Shown here: positions 11,418-21,424 of the stretch, one piece after another
Layout: the number at the start of each line of letters is the position of its first letter
Numbering within the stretch: the stretch's first letter is position 1
DNA from: Ancylobacter novellus DSM 506
GTDB lineage: Bacteria; Pseudomonadota; Alphaproteobacteria; Rhizobiales; Xanthobacteraceae
Length of the DNA stretch: 64,000 nucleotides
Direction: 5' to 3'
Assembly: GCF_000092925.1 (NCBI RefSeq)
Contig: NC_014217.1
Location: 1,550,001-1,614,000 of the forward strand
Translations under genes and position numbers: made by a program
Notes under the pieces: model-generated
The model's input: the letters and a program-made list of their open reading frames with translations, nothing else
The model's database searches: none
Told to the model about the DNA's origin: nothing

Positions 11418-11585
11418 TCACTTGATCTTGCCTTCGCGGAACTCGACGTGCTTCTTGGCGACCGGGTCGTACTTCTTGACGACCAGCTTGTCGGTCATGG
11501 TGCGCGAGTTCTTCTTGGTCACGTAGAAGAAGCCGGTGTCGGCGCTCGACACGAGCTTGATCTTGATGGTCGTAGCCTTGGCCAT
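11418..11585 (-). CDS. rpmG: 50S ribosomal protein L33
   Basis: The 55-residue product [20 protein letters not shown]...[17 protein letters not shown] is bacterial L33. It has no cysteines, so it is the zinc-independent form. The frame is open upstream, but the ATG giving MAKATT is universal in the family and is preceded by CCAGGAGACCGGCC, a good ribosome-binding site. A terminator follows, so it is probably a short transcript of its own. Confidence 0.98.
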   Translation of the reverse strand: MAKATTIKIKLVSSADTGFFYVTKKNSRTMTDKLVVKKYDPVAKKHVEFREGKIK

Positions 11586-11748
11586 GGCCGGTCTCCTGGA
11601 GGCGTTCGGACGCAGCCGGGCCACGCCGAAGAAATAAGGTTCGCGCGGCGCGAACGCCGCTCGTTGGGCGTCCGTATCAGGGATCGGCGCCCAAAAGTCA
11701 AGGAAGGGCGCCAGGAAAAGGGGCGCCAAAAGGCACTTCCGAAGGTGT

Positions 11749-12906
11749 TCAGCGCTCGCGCCTTATCTGCCCCGCGACAACCAGCACATAGACCAGCAGG
11801 AAGGCGCCGATGGTCCAGGCGAAGCCGTCCGGGTCGAACATCTGCATGCCGCCGCCGACCGCGGTCGGGCCGACGATCAGGCCGATGGAATAGAGCATGA
11901 CGAAGGCGGCATTGGCGGTGGCGAGCGCGGCGCCGTCGAATCGAGCGCCGAGCAGGGCGAGCCCGACCGTGTAGAGGCCGGCGGTGATGCCGGTGGTGAG
12001 GAACACGACGATCCACATCGACCAGCCGTCGATCGGCAGATAGGGAATCAACAGGGCGCCGACGACGCCGATGACACTGCAGGCGAGCAGCATCCGCCGC
12101 CGGTCGAGCCGGTCGCTGAGGAGGCCGAGGGGGAGCTGCAGCCCGACATTGCCGAGCTCGGCGACGGTGAGCAGGATCGCCGCCTGGTTCTCCTCCAGCC
12201 CGCGCCGCAGGCCGTAGAGGGGCAGGAAGTTGATCAGTCCGGTCTCCACCGCGCCGAAGACGAAGGCGGCGAGCGTTGCTGCAGGCGCAATGCGCATCAG
12301 GCTCCACACCCCGCGCGAGCTCTCCTTCTCGATGGCCGGCGCGCCGGAGGCGCCGATCATCACCGGGATGGCGGCGATGGCGAAGAAGGCGGCGCCGGCG
12401 AGATAGGGTGCCCAGCCATGGGTGCCGACGAGGCTGAGGATCGCCGGTCCGCCGGCGAAGCCCATGGAGAGGACGGTGCCGTAGATGCCGATGACAAAGC
12501 CGCGCCGGTGGTTGGGCGAGGCGGCGTTGATCCAGAACTCGGAGACGACGAACAGCACGCAGAGCGCCGCGCCGAAGATGAAGCGAAGCAGGAACCACAG
12601 CACGAAGGACGGCGTGAGCTTGAAGGCGATCAGGCTCAGCGCCGCGCTGGCGATGGCGGCGAGCAGCAGCGGCCCGGCGCCGACGCGGCGCACGAGGTTG
12701 GGCAGGAAAGGTGCGACGATGACGGTGGCGACGCCGCCCACCGCGGTATTGATGCCGATCCAGGTCGAGGGGATGCCGCGGTCGTTCAGCTCGAAGGCGA
12801 GCAGCGGGATCGACAAGGCGAGGCCCAGCCCGACCACCGAGATGGCGCCGATGGCGGCGGCGATGGACGCGATATTGACGCCGCGCGGCGCGGCGGGGGC
12901 ATGCAT
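11749..12906 (-). CDS. MFS transporter (YcaD-like 12-TM family)
   Basis: The 385-residue inner-membrane protein has about 12 hydrophobic helices. Signature-like elements include [26 protein letters not shown] after TM2 and [11 protein letters not shown] in the middle loop. The [23 protein letters not shown] segment is typical of the YcaD/UMF group, whose substrates are mostly unknown. The ATG at 12906 is chosen over a GTG three codons earlier because AGGTGA lies five bases ahead of it. It separates rpmG from the NUDIX gene, which are often neighbours in related genomes. A second member of this subgroup is at 41448-42647. Confidence 0.88.
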   Translation of the reverse strand: MHAPAAPRGVNIASIAAAIGAISVVGLGLALSIPLLAFELNDRGIPSTWIGINTAVGGVATVIVAPFLPNLVRRVGAGPLLLAAIASAALSLIAFKLTPSFVLWFLLRFIFGAALCVLFVVSEFWINAASPNHRRGFVIGIYGTVLSMGFAGGPAILSLVGTHGWAPYLAGAAFFAIAAIPVMIGASGAPAIEKESSRGVWSLMRIAPAATLAAFVFGAVETGLINFLPLYGLRRGLEENQAAILLTVAELGNVGLQLPLGLLSDRLDRRRMLLACSVIGVVGALLIPYLPIDGWSMWIVVFLTTGITAGLYTVGLALLGARFDGAALATANAAFVMLYSIGLIVGPTAVGGGMQMFDPDGFAWTIGAFLLVYVLVVAGQIRRER

Positions 12907-13021
12907 GACGCTCACCTGACGCAGGGGAGGCGGGCAGCCTCCGGGCCGTTCCGTCTAAACCATGGGCCGTGGAAGTCGAATGACTTTTGCAGATGCGGTC
13001 ATGACGGATCTCCATGGACGA

Positions 13022-13116
13022 CGTCATGGCCGAACTTGATCCGGCCATCCACTCCTTCGGTCCCGCCGCATGCCCGGTCCAAGGCGTGGATACCCGGGGC
13101 AGGCCCGGGGATGACG
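13022..13116. repeat. Intergenic palindromic repeat, type B (GTCATGGCC ... GGGGATGACG)
   Basis: CGTCATGGCCGAACTTGATCC with GGCCATCCAC pairs imperfectly with GCGTGGATACCCGGGGCAGG and CCCGGGGATGACG. It belongs with the copies at 28071 and 29903. A short CGATCCCGC...GGGATGACGG type C fragment follows at about 13135-13170. Together they fill most of the gap between the MFS and NUDIX genes. Confidence 0.75.
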
Positions 13117-13180
13117 ATGTTTTGTCCGGGAGAGCGATCCCGCCCTCGCTGCGCTCGGCCGGGATGACGGAGGGAGGAGG

Positions 13181-13921
13181 CTACGCCAGCGAGTCGCGGT
13201 ACATCTTGCCGCCGCGGGTGAAATAGAACGGCACCGGAAGCCAGGGGCGATTGCCGCCGTCGAGGCGGGTCTCGATCTCCTCGATGATCGCCAGCGTGAT
13301 GTTCGGCACCTCGGCCTTCTTGGCTTCGGCAATGGTCAGCCACGCCGTCTCCACCAGCTCGGCGTCAGGGCCGACCACGCCTTCCTCGCGATGAGCGATG
13401 TCGGCAACGTCGGCCATGAAGAAGCGGGTGTCGAAGCGGCGCGGGCGGCCGGGCGGGGTGATGGCGCGGGCAACGAAGGTCAGCGCCTCGAGATTGGGGA
13501 ACACGCCGGCCGCGCCGAAGGCCGCCCAGCCCTCGGGTAGCCCTTCCGGCACGCCGGCCTCGCGGGTGCCGAGCAGGAGGCCGGTCTCCTCGCAGGTCTC
13601 GCGGATGGCGGTGAGCGCCAGCGCGCGGGCGCGGGCCGGGCTCGGCCGGGTGACGCGGGTGAGCAGGCGCCGCTCGCTCTCGGCGTCGAGCGTGCCGTAG
13701 ACCGGCATGCGGCGGTCCTGTGCGTCCACCCGACCGCCGGGGAAGACGAACTTGCCCGGCATGAACTTCAGCTTCGGGTTGCGCCGGCCGAACAGGAGGC
13801 GCGGCGTGCGCTTCGAGCGGTCGACGAGGACGAGCGTGGCGGCGTCGGCGGGGCGGACGGTCGGATGGCGGGCATCGCGGTCCACGCCGAGGAAGCGGGC
13901 GGAGACGTCGGTGGGGCTCAT
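13181..13921 (-). CDS. NUDIX hydrolase
   Basis: The 246-residue product has FPGGRVDAQDRR followed, after an insertion of about 40 residues, by the core AIRETCEETGLLLG, which supplies the metal-binding REXXEE. The N-terminus RPADAATLVLVDRS and RRNPKLKFMPGKFVFPGG are typical of the alphaproteobacterial NUDIX protein encoded next to the DUF983 and rnr genes. The substrate is unknown; the family cleaves nucleoside diphosphates linked to X. The start lies 15 bases after the stop of the DUF983 gene, suggesting one leftward operon. Confidence 0.9.
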   Translation of the reverse strand: MSPTDVSARFLGVDRDARHPTVRPADAATLVLVDRSKRTPRLLFGRRNPKLKFMPGKFVFPGGRVDAQDRRMPVYGTLDAESERRLLTRVTRPSPARARALALTAIRETCEETGLLLGTREAGVPEGLPEGWAAFGAAGVFPNLEALTFVARAITPPGRPRRFDTRFFMADVADIAHREEGVVGPDAELVETAWLTIAEAKKAEVPNITLAIIEEIETRLDGGNRPWLPVPFYFTRGGKMYRDSLA

Positions 13922-13935
13922 GCTGTTCGGAAGGC

Positions 13936-14388
13936 TCAGGCGGGCGGACGGGAGGAGGAGGGCACGAGCGCGGCATCCGGCCGGCGGCTCGGCGGGACGG
14001 GATCGTATTCCTCGTCGGTGGGGTCGAAGCCGTGCATGCGCACCGCCCATTGGAAGCCGATGAGCGCCCCCTTCACCGGTGGCAGCAGCACCAGCGAAAG
14101 GAGGACGGTCAGCGGCAGCCAGACGACGAGGTGGATCCACAGCGCCGGGTGCAGCGCCATCTCCACCGCCAGAAGCAGCGGTACGACGATATGGCCGACG
14201 ATGGTGATGACCATATAGGGCGGAGCGTCGTCGGCGCGGTGGTGCCACAGCTCCTGGCCGCAGTTCGGGCAGTGCTCGTTCACCTTCAGATAGGCGCTGT
14301 AGAGCGCACCCTTGCCGCAGGCGGGGCAACGGCAACTGAAGCCGTTGCGCAACGCCTGGCCGATCGGTCGGTCCGATTGGAATTCCAT
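13936..14388 (-). CDS. DUF983 family membrane protein
   Basis: The 150-residue product has an N-terminal zinc-ribbon CRCPACGKGALY...CPNCGQEL followed by two transmembrane helices (about 60-80 and 85-105), the DUF983 layout. Its role is not established; the family is common in alphaproteobacteria. The start is set by GGAGGCGCGAGA just before the ATG, although the frame stays open into rnr. It lies 37 bases after the rnr stop and just ahead of the NUDIX gene. Confidence 0.9.
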   Translation of the reverse strand: MEFQSDRPIGQALRNGFSCRCPACGKGALYSAYLKVNEHCPNCGQELWHHRADDAPPYMVITIVGHIVVPLLLAVEMALHPALWIHLVVWLPLTVLLSLVLLPPVKGALIGFQWAVRMHGFDPTDEEYDPVPPSRRPDAALVPSSSRPPA

Positions 14389-14425
14389 TCTCTCGCGCCT
14401 CCAAGGCACTGTCAGCGTTCGCTGC

Positions 14426-16762
14426 CTATCTGCGTTTGCCGCGCGCGGCGGGGCGGCGGGAGCGCTCCTCCGGCCGCCGGTAGCGGCCACGGCCGGGTCC
14501 GCGCGGGCCGCGCTTCTCACCCTTCACATAGTGTCCCTCGGATATAAGCTCAAATCGCAGCGCGCCAGCCACCGGCGCCGCTTCGACGAGCTTCACTTCG
14601 ACGCGGTCGCCGAGCCGGTGCATCTCGCCGGTCTGGTCACCGATCAGCGCGTGGCGGCCTTCGTCGTAGCGATAATAGTCCATGCCGAGTGTCACGGCGG
14701 GGATGAAGCCGTCGGCGCCGGTGTCGTCGAGGGTGACGAAAAGCCCCGCCTTGGTGACGCCGCCGATGCGGCCCTTGAAGGTAGCGCCGATCTGCTCGGC
14801 CATGTGGTGGGCGATCAGCCGGTCAATGGTCTCGCGCTCGGCCGCCATGGCGCGGCGCTCGCTCGCCGAGATGCGGGCAGCGACCTCGGCGAGCTGCTCG
14901 GGCGTGGTCGCTTCCGGCAGGCCGTCACGGCCGAAATCGAGGCCGCGGATCAGCGCGCGATGCACGATGAGGTCGGCATAGCGGCGGATCGGCGAGGTGA
15001 AATGCGCGTAGCGGCGCAGGTTGAGGCCGAAATGGCCGTAATTCTCGTTGGCATATTCCGCCTGCGCCTGGCTGCGCAGGATCACCTGGTTGACCAGCGG
15101 CGCCAGCTCGGTGCGGTCGACGCGGGCGAGGATGTCGTTGAACTGCGCCGGCCGCACCGTCTCGGTCTTCGGCAGCTTGATGTCGAGCGTCTGCAGGAAT
15201 TCGCGCAGGCCCGACATCTTCTCCAGCGAGGGCTGGTCGTGGACGCGGTAGACCAAGGGGACGCGCTTCTCCTCCAGCGTCTCGGCGGCGGCGACATTGG
15301 CGAGGATCATGAACTCCTCGATCAGTTTATGCGCGTCGAGCCGCTCGGGAACGATCACCTTGTCGACCGTGCCATTGGGCTTGAGCAGGATCTTGCGCTC
15401 CGGCAGGTCGAGCTCCAGTGGGGCGCGGGCGTCGCGCGCCTTCTTCACCACGCGATAGGCGTCCCAGAGCGGGCGCAGCACGCCTTCCATCAGCGGGTCC
15501 GTAGTCTCGTCCGGCCGACCGTCGATGGCGCTCTGCGCCTGCGCATAGCCGAGCTTGGCGGCCGAGCGCATCATGATGCGGTGGAAGGAATGCCGTTTCT
15601 TGCGTCCGTTGGCGCCGACGATCATGCGCACGGCAAGCGCGGGCCGGTCCTCCAGCGGGCGCAGCGAGCATAGGTCGTTGGAGATGCGCTCGGGCAGCAT
15701 GGGCACCACGCGGTCTGGGAAATAGACCGAGTTGCCGCGCACCAGCGCCTCGCGGTCGAGCCCGCTGCCCGGCCGCACATAGGCGGCGACGTCGGCAATG
15801 GCGACGGTGAGAATGAAGCCGCCGGCATTCTCCGGGTCGGTGTCGGGCGCGGCATGAACCGCGTCGTCATGGTCCTTGGCGTCGGGCGGATCGATGGTGA
15901 CGAGCGGCAGGTCGCGCCAGTCCTCGCGATGGGCGAGGGTGGCGGGCTTCGCCTCTTCCGCCTCCGCCAGCGCCTCGCGGCGGAACACGCTCGGAATGCC
16001 ATGGGCATGGATGGCGATGAGGCTGATCGCCTTCTCGGTGGCGATGGAGCCGAGCCGCTCCTTCACCTTGGCGGTCGGCAGGCCATAGGCGTGGTGGCGG
16101 ACGATCTCGACCGAGACGAGATCGCCTTCCTCGGCACCGCCGGAAAAGTCCGGCGGGATGGCGAGTTCGCGGCCCATATTGCGTTTGTCGACCGGGATGA
16201 GCCGCCCACCACCCTGCGCGTCGCGGCGGAAGATGCCCAGCGTCAGCGCACGCGCCTTCTCGATGAGCTTCAGCACGCGGCCGGTGTGGCGGATATGGCC
16301 GTCGGCCTCGGGAATTTCTTCGGTCTTCAGCAGCACCCGGTCGCCCATGGCCGGGGCCGGGCCGGCGACGCGGCCGCGGCGGGCGAGGCGCACAAGGATG
16401 CGCGGCGCCTCGCCATGCTCCTCGGTGTCCCAGTCGATGGGGGTGGCGATGAGCTCGCCATCCTCGTCGCGGTCAACGATTTCCGCCATGACCACGGCGG
16501 GCAGGGCGCCCGGCAGATGCAGTTTCTTGCGCTTGCGGCCGATCAGCCCCTCATCGGCGAGTTCGCGCAGCATCGATTTCAGCGCGATGCGTTCCGTGCC
16601 GTCGAGGCGAAAAGCCTTTGAGATATCGCGCTTGCCGACATCGCCGCCATGGGCGGCGATGAACGCCATCAAATCCTCGCGAGTCGGCAGGCCCTTCGGC
16701 ACTCCTTGGGGCAGCGGCGGTGTGACGGGCTTTCGGGATCTGGGTTTTGTTGGTTTGCGCAC
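14426..16762 (-). CDS. rnr: Ribonuclease R
   Basis: This 778-residue 3'-5' exoribonuclease degrades structured RNA. An N-terminal winged-helix region (about 27-85) precedes cold-shock-like domains. The RNB catalytic core starts at TIDPPDAKDHDDAV, where Asp291, Asp297, Asp299 and Asp300 supply metal ligands. A C-terminal S1 domain (FKGRIGGVTKAGLFVTL) follows, then an Arg/Gly-rich tail. Typical order is topA-rnr-DUF983-NUDIX; here an oppositely oriented MFS gene lies between topA and rnr. Confidence 0.97.
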   Translation of the reverse strand: MRKPTKPRSRKPVTPPLPQGVPKGLPTREDLMAFIAAHGGDVGKRDISKAFRLDGTERIALKSMLRELADEGLIGRKRKKLHLPGALPAVVMAEIVDRDEDGELIATPIDWDTEEHGEAPRILVRLARRGRVAGPAPAMGDRVLLKTEEIPEADGHIRHTGRVLKLIEKARALTLGIFRRDAQGGGRLIPVDKRNMGRELAIPPDFSGGAEEGDLVSVEIVRHHAYGLPTAKVKERLGSIATEKAISLIAIHAHGIPSVFRREALAEAEEAKPATLAHREDWRDLPLVTIDPPDAKDHDDAVHAAPDTDPENAGGFILTVAIADVAAYVRPGSGLDREALVRGNSVYFPDRVVPMLPERISNDLCSLRPLEDRPALAVRMIVGANGRKKRHSFHRIMMRSAAKLGYAQAQSAIDGRPDETTDPLMEGVLRPLWDAYRVVKKARDARAPLELDLPERKILLKPNGTVDKVIVPERLDAHKLIEEFMILANVAAAETLEEKRVPLVYRVHDQPSLEKMSGLREFLQTLDIKLPKTETVRPAQFNDILARVDRTELAPLVNQVILRSQAQAEYANENYGHFGLNLRRYAHFTSPIRRYADLIVHRALIRGLDFGRDGLPEATTPEQLAEVAARISASERRAMAAERETIDRLIAHHMAEQIGATFKGRIGGVTKAGLFVTLDDTGADGFIPAVTLGMDYYRYDEGRHALIGDQTGEMHRLGDRVEVKLVEAAPVAGALRFELISEGHYVKGEKRGPRGPGRGRYRRPEERSRRPAARGKRR

Positions 16763-16938
16763 GATTCACGATCCGGGGGACGGCAGCCATGACGCTAGCG
16801 GCATGCGGGCGCCGCGTCGACCGTCCGCGTCTCCTGCATATCGGCAATGCGTCTGGCGTATTGCTTTTATGCCCTTAGGCGCAGATTTTGCCGCCTCCCG
16901 GGGGCGGGACTCACATCTGTTCTGGAAAACGTTACACG

Positions 16939-18417
16939 ATGGACGCCCGTTCGCCGCACGACGTGGCAGCACCGCTCGATCACGCCGAAATTCGTACGAT
17001 CATCATCGGCGTCATGCTCGCGATGTTCCTGAGCGCGCTTGACCAAACCATCATCGCGACGGCGCTGCCCACCATCGGCTCGCAGTTCGGCGACCTCGAA
17101 AGCCTTTCCTGGATCGTCACCGCCTATCTCCTGACCGGCACCGCGGTGACGCCGCTGGTCGGCAAGCTCGCCGACATCCACGGTCCGCGCCCGGTGCTGC
17201 TGATCGCCATCGGCCTGTTCCTGATCGGCTCCATTGCCTGCGCGCTGGCGCCGAGCATGATCGGGCTGATCATCGCCCGCGCGGTGCAGGGCATCGGCGG
17301 CGGCGGCCTGATCGCGCTCGCCCAGACCATCATCGGCCTTCTGGTCGCCCCGCGCGAGCGCGGTCGCTACCAGGGCTATTTCGCGGTGGTGTTCATCTCC
17401 TCCTCGATCGCCGGCCCGATCCTCGGCGGCTTCTTCGCCGAGCACCTGCATTGGTCGCTGATCTTCTGGATCAACGTGCCGCTCGGCATCGGCGCCTGCG
17501 TGATGAGCGACCGCGCGCTGCGGCGCCTGCCGGCGCATCACCATCCCCACAGGCTCGACGTGCTCGGCGCGCTGCTGATGTGCGCGGCCACGGTCGCGCT
17601 GCTGCTGGCGCTTAGCTGGGGCGGCACGCATTTCGCCTGGATTTCGGCGCCGATCCTGGGGCTGCTCGGCCTCTCGGTGGTGATCTGGGGCGGCTTTGCG
17701 CTGCGCATGGCGACCGCCACCGAGCCGCTGCTGCCGACCGTCGTGCTGGCGGATCAGGTGGTGCGTACCGGCGTGCCGGCCGCCGCCTTCGCCATGGGCA
17801 CGCTGATCGGGCTGTCGATCCAGATGCCGCTCTATCTGGAAGGCGTGCTCGGCCTCACCGCTTCCGAATCCGGGCTCGCGCTGATCCCGCTGATGGGCGG
17901 CGTGGTGGTGGGTGCCACCGGCGCGGCAAACGTCATGGCGCGGGTGACGCATTACAAGCGGCTGCCGCTGATCGGCCTCGTCTGCGGCATCGCCTCCATG
18001 GTGCTGCTTACCGTGTGGCCCTACGGCCTGCCGGTCGCGGTGGTGGCGCTGGCTACCGGCATTACCGGCATGGGGCTCGGCACCGTGCTGCCGGTGACCA
18101 CCGTGGCGGTGCAGAACGCCGTGCCGCTGCCGCAGATCGGCATCGCGACGGCGGTGCTGAACTTCTTCCGCTCGCTGTCCGGCGCCATGCTGACCGCCGG
18201 CTTTGGCGCCATCGTTATCGGCCTGTCGGGCATCGAGGGCAGCGCGCTGCTGGAGCGGCTGCTGTCCGGTCACGCGCAGGTGGAGCCGCTGGCCGAAGCC
18301 TTCCGCTGGGTGTTCGGCGCGGCGGCGGCGGCGCTGGTGCTCTCGCTGGTGATGACACTGGCGATGGAAGAGCGCCCGCTGCGCTCCGGCCACGCCCCGG
18401 CGCCGATGCCGGAGTAG
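16939..18417 (+). CDS. MFS drug-efflux transporter of the DHA2 (EmrB/QacA) family
   Basis: The 492-residue protein has about 14 hydrophobic helices. Motif A-like GKLADIHGPRPVLL, the motif D1-like FLSALDQTIIATALPTI at the start and the motif C region SSSIAGPILGGFFAEHLHW fit proton-coupled drug efflux pumps of the 14-TM family. The ATG giving MDARSPHD is used, since the 17 upstream residues are not family-like. It is read rightward inside an otherwise leftward block (topA, rnr), so it looks inserted. Confidence 0.92.
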   Translation: MDARSPHDVAAPLDHAEIRTIIIGVMLAMFLSALDQTIIATALPTIGSQFGDLESLSWIVTAYLLTGTAVTPLVGKLADIHGPRPVLLIAIGLFLIGSIACALAPSMIGLIIARAVQGIGGGGLIALAQTIIGLLVAPRERGRYQGYFAVVFISSSIAGPILGGFFAEHLHWSLIFWINVPLGIGACVMSDRALRRLPAHHHPHRLDVLGALLMCAATVALLLALSWGGTHFAWISAPILGLLGLSVVIWGGFALRMATATEPLLPTVVLADQVVRTGVPAAAFAMGTLIGLSIQMPLYLEGVLGLTASESGLALIPLMGGVVVGATGAANVMARVTHYKRLPLIGLVCGIASMVLLTVWPYGLPVAVVALATGITGMGLGTVLPVTTVAVQNAVPLPQIGIATAVLNFFRSLSGAMLTAGFGAIVIGLSGIEGSALLERLLSGHAQVEPLAEAFRWVFGAAAAALVLSLVMTLAMEERPLRSGHAPAPMPE

Positions 18418-18447
18418 GGGGACGGGCGCCCGCGCCCCGCCATTTCT

Positions 18448-18550
18448 CGTCATCCCGGCCAAGCGCAGCGAGAGCCGGGATCGCATGCCGCTTTAGGCGC
18501 TACATTGGAAAACGATCCCGGATCGGCCCCGCGGGCCGTCCGGGATGACG
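18448..18550. repeat. Intergenic palindromic repeat, type C (CGTCATCCCGG ends)
   Basis: The element starts CGTCATCCCGG and ends CCGGGATGACG, with internal GAGCCGGGATCGC and GCGATCCCGG-like inverted segments. It fills the gap between the convergent MFS and topA genes. A comparable copy is at 57184-57274. Confidence 0.75.
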
Positions 18551-18565
18551 TCTATAATCAGCAGC

Positions 18566-21205
18566 TTAGCCGCTCTTCTTTGCAGGTGACTTCTTCGCCG
18601 CGGCCTTCTTCGGCGCCGCCTTCTTGGCGGGCTTGTCGCCGCTTGCCGTCTTCGCCGCCGCGCGGCGCGCCGGCTTGGCGGGCGCGGAGCCGGCCTTGGC
18701 GGTGATCAGCTCGACCGCCTGTTCCAACGTCACGCTCTCCGCCGGCATGCTCTTGGGCAGCGTGGCGTTGACCTTGCCGTGGTTCACATAGGCGCCGAAG
18801 CGGCCGGGCCGCACCGTCACCTGCCCGCCGAGAGTGGGATGCTCGCCCAGCTCGCGCCCGCCGACGGCGCCGCGGCCGCGGCCCGGACCCTTGTTCTGCT
18901 TGTCGGCGATCAGCGCGACGGCCCGGTTGAGGCCGATGGAGAGCACGTCGTCGCCGGCTTCGAGATTCGCGTAGGTCCGGCCGTGCTGCACATAGGGACC
19001 GAAGCGGCCGATGCCGGCGAGGATCGGCTCGCCATTGTCGGGATGGACGCCGATCTCGCGCGGCAGCGAGAGCAAAGCGAGGCCCGTCTCCAGATCCACG
19101 TCCGCCGGCGCCAGGCCCTTGGGCAGGCTGGAGCGCTTGGGCTTCTCGCCGTCCTTGGCCTCGCCGAGCTGGAGATAGGCGCCGAAGCGCCCGTCGCGCA
19201 CGGTGACTTCGAGCCCGCTCACGGGGTCGGTGCCGAGCACGCGGGTGCCGTTCGCCTCTGCCGGGTTGTCGGAATCGCCGTTCTGCACCGCCAGCGGGCG
19301 GGTGTACTTGCATTCGGGATAGTTTGAGCAGCCGATGAAGGCGCCGAACTTGCCCACCTTCAGCGACAGCCGCCCGGTGCCGCAGGTCGGGCAGATGCGC
19401 GGATCCGAGCCGTCTTCCTTGGGCGGGAAGATATGGGCGGTGAGCATCTCGTCGAGCGCGGAGATGACGTCGGAGACGCGCAGTTCCTTGGTCTCGCCGA
19501 CGGCGGCGGTGAAGTCGCGCCAGAAGTCGCGCAGCACGTCCTTCCAGGCGAGCTCGCCATTGGAGATGAGGTCGAGCTTCTCCTCGAGGTCCGCGGTGAA
19601 GTCGTATTCGACATAGCGGTCGAAGAAGCTCTCGAGGAACGCCGTGACAAGGCGGCCCTTGTCCTCGGGCACGAGGCGGCGCTTATCGAGCTTCACATAT
19701 TCGCGGTCGCGCAGCACGGCGAGCACGGAGGCATAAGTGGAGGGACGGCCGATGCCGAGCTCCTCCATGCGCTTGACCAGCGAGGCTTCCGAATAGCGCG
19801 GCGGCGGCTCGGTGAAGTGCTGGTCGGCCTTGATGCCCTTGTTGGCCAACGCCTCGCCGGTCGACATGGCGGGCAGGCGACGGTTCTCCTCGTCCTCGTC
19901 GCCGTCGTCGATGCCCTCGCGGTAGAGGGTGAGGAAGCCGTCGAACTTCACCACCTGGCCGGTGGCGCGCAGCTCCAGCGCGCGGCCGGCAGCCTTGGCG
20001 TCGATATCGACGGTGGTGCGCTCCAACTCGGCCGATTCCATCTGGCTGGCGACGGTGCGCAGCCAGATCAACTCGTAGAGCTTCGCCTGCTCGGGCTCGA
20101 GATGCCGGGAGACGTCCTTCGGCCGGCGGGAAAGATCGGTCGGGCGGACCGCCTCATGGGCTTCCTGCGCGTTCTTCGCCTTGGCCGTATACTTGCGCGG
20201 CGCATTCGGCACGTAGCGGTCGCCATAGTCGCGGCCGATCACCGAGCGCGCCTGCGCCACCGCCTCCGGCGCCATGTCGACGCCGTCGGTACGCATATAG
20301 GTGATGAGGCCGACAGTCTCGCCGCCGACGTCGACGCCTTCATAGAGGCGCTGCGCGATACGCATGGTCACGGCCGGGGCGAGGCCGAGCTTGCGGCTGG
20401 CTTCCTGCTGCAGCGTCGAGGTGGTGAAGGGCGGGTAGGGGTGGCGCCGGGCGGGCTTGGCCTCGACCGAGCGCACCTTGAAGTCGGCCGATTCCAACGC
20501 CTTGCGGAAATCCGTCGCCTCGGCCTCGGTGCCGACGTCCAGCCGGGTGATCTTCTTGCCGTCGGCGCCGACGAGGCGGGCCTCGAAGGTCTCGTTGCGC
20601 GGCGTCGCCAACGTCGCGGCGATCGACCAGTACTCGCGCTTGACGAAGGTCTCGATCTCACGCTCGCGGTCGCAGACGAGGCGCAGCGCCACCGACTGCA
20701 CGCGCCCCGCCGATCGGGCGCCCGGCAGCTTGCGCCACAGCACCGGGGAGAGGGTGAAGCCGACGAGATAGTCCAGCGCGCGGCGGGCGAGATAGGCGTC
20801 GACCAGTGCCGCGTCGATGGTGCGCGGGTGCGCCATCGCATCCAGCACCGCCTGCTTGGTGATGGCGTTGAAGACGACGCGCGAGATCGGCTGGTCCTTG
20901 AGCGCGCGCTTCTCCTTCAGGATCTCCAGCACATGCCAGGAGATCGCCTCGCCCTCGCGGTCGGGGTCGGTGGCGAGGATGAGGCCGTCGGCACCCTTCA
21001 CCGCCCGGGCGATGTCGGACAGGCGCTTCTGCGCCTTGGGGTCGATGTCCCAGAGCATATGGAAGTCGTGCTCGGGATCGACGGAGCCGTCCTTGGCGGG
21101 GAGATCGCGCACATGGCCATACGAGGCGATGACCTCGTAGCCCGGCCCGAGATATTTGTTGATCGTCTTCGCCTTCGCAGGCGATTCGACGATGACGACC
21201 TGCAT
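18566..21205 (-). CDS. topA: DNA topoisomerase I
   Basis: This 879-residue type IA topoisomerase relaxes negative supercoils. The Toprim domain starts the protein (VIVESPAKAKTI, then ATDPDREGEAISWH), and the nucleophile is Tyr303 in GLITYMRTDGVDM. One C4 zinc finger (CPTCGTG...FIGCSNYPEC) is followed by several topo C-terminal repeats with the RFGPYV/RFGAYV pattern. A Lys/Ala-rich tail of about 45 residues ends it, typical for alphaproteobacterial TopA. The start MQVVIVES is fixed by the family; the open frame beyond it is not conserved. It follows dprA in the usual order. Confidence 0.97.
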   Translation of the reverse strand: MQVVIVESPAKAKTINKYLGPGYEVIASYGHVRDLPAKDGSVDPEHDFHMLWDIDPKAQKRLSDIARAVKGADGLILATDPDREGEAISWHVLEILKEKRALKDQPISRVVFNAITKQAVLDAMAHPRTIDAALVDAYLARRALDYLVGFTLSPVLWRKLPGARSAGRVQSVALRLVCDREREIETFVKREYWSIAATLATPRNETFEARLVGADGKKITRLDVGTEAEATDFRKALESADFKVRSVEAKPARRHPYPPFTTSTLQQEASRKLGLAPAVTMRIAQRLYEGVDVGGETVGLITYMRTDGVDMAPEAVAQARSVIGRDYGDRYVPNAPRKYTAKAKNAQEAHEAVRPTDLSRRPKDVSRHLEPEQAKLYELIWLRTVASQMESAELERTTVDIDAKAAGRALELRATGQVVKFDGFLTLYREGIDDGDEDEENRRLPAMSTGEALANKGIKADQHFTEPPPRYSEASLVKRMEELGIGRPSTYASVLAVLRDREYVKLDKRRLVPEDKGRLVTAFLESFFDRYVEYDFTADLEEKLDLISNGELAWKDVLRDFWRDFTAAVGETKELRVSDVISALDEMLTAHIFPPKEDGSDPRICPTCGTGRLSLKVGKFGAFIGCSNYPECKYTRPLAVQNGDSDNPAEANGTRVLGTDPVSGLEVTVRDGRFGAYLQLGEAKDGEKPKRSSLPKGLAPADVDLETGLALLSLPREIGVHPDNGEPILAGIGRFGPYVQHGRTYANLEAGDDVLSIGLNRAVALIADKQNKGPGRGRGAVGGRELGEHPTLGGQVTVRPGRFGAYVNHGKVNATLPKSMPAESVTLEQAVELITAKAGSAPAKPARRAAAKTASGDKPAKKAAPKKAAAKKSPAKKSG

Positions 21206-21424
21206 GCGCCCGCCGTGTCCGTTGAGAGTTGTCCAGCCCGAAGAGCCCGGGAAAATGGGGTAGCCGTACCGGCCTGTCAAATGGGAAGCAGGAGCCATGC
21301 CGCCTTTGCCGGAGGCTCCCGAAGGGAGTATTCGCGAAAGCGCAACGGTATCAAGGGCGGGTATGGCCGCGACAGTACGTCATTAAACGGCCGTTCAATC
21401 TCGAAATACACCCCTCGATAGAAT

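Noticed and set aside
19433-21421. A 662-codon plus-strand open frame across topA
   Set aside because: Antisense shadow of topA with low-complexity composition; no start signal or family resemblance.
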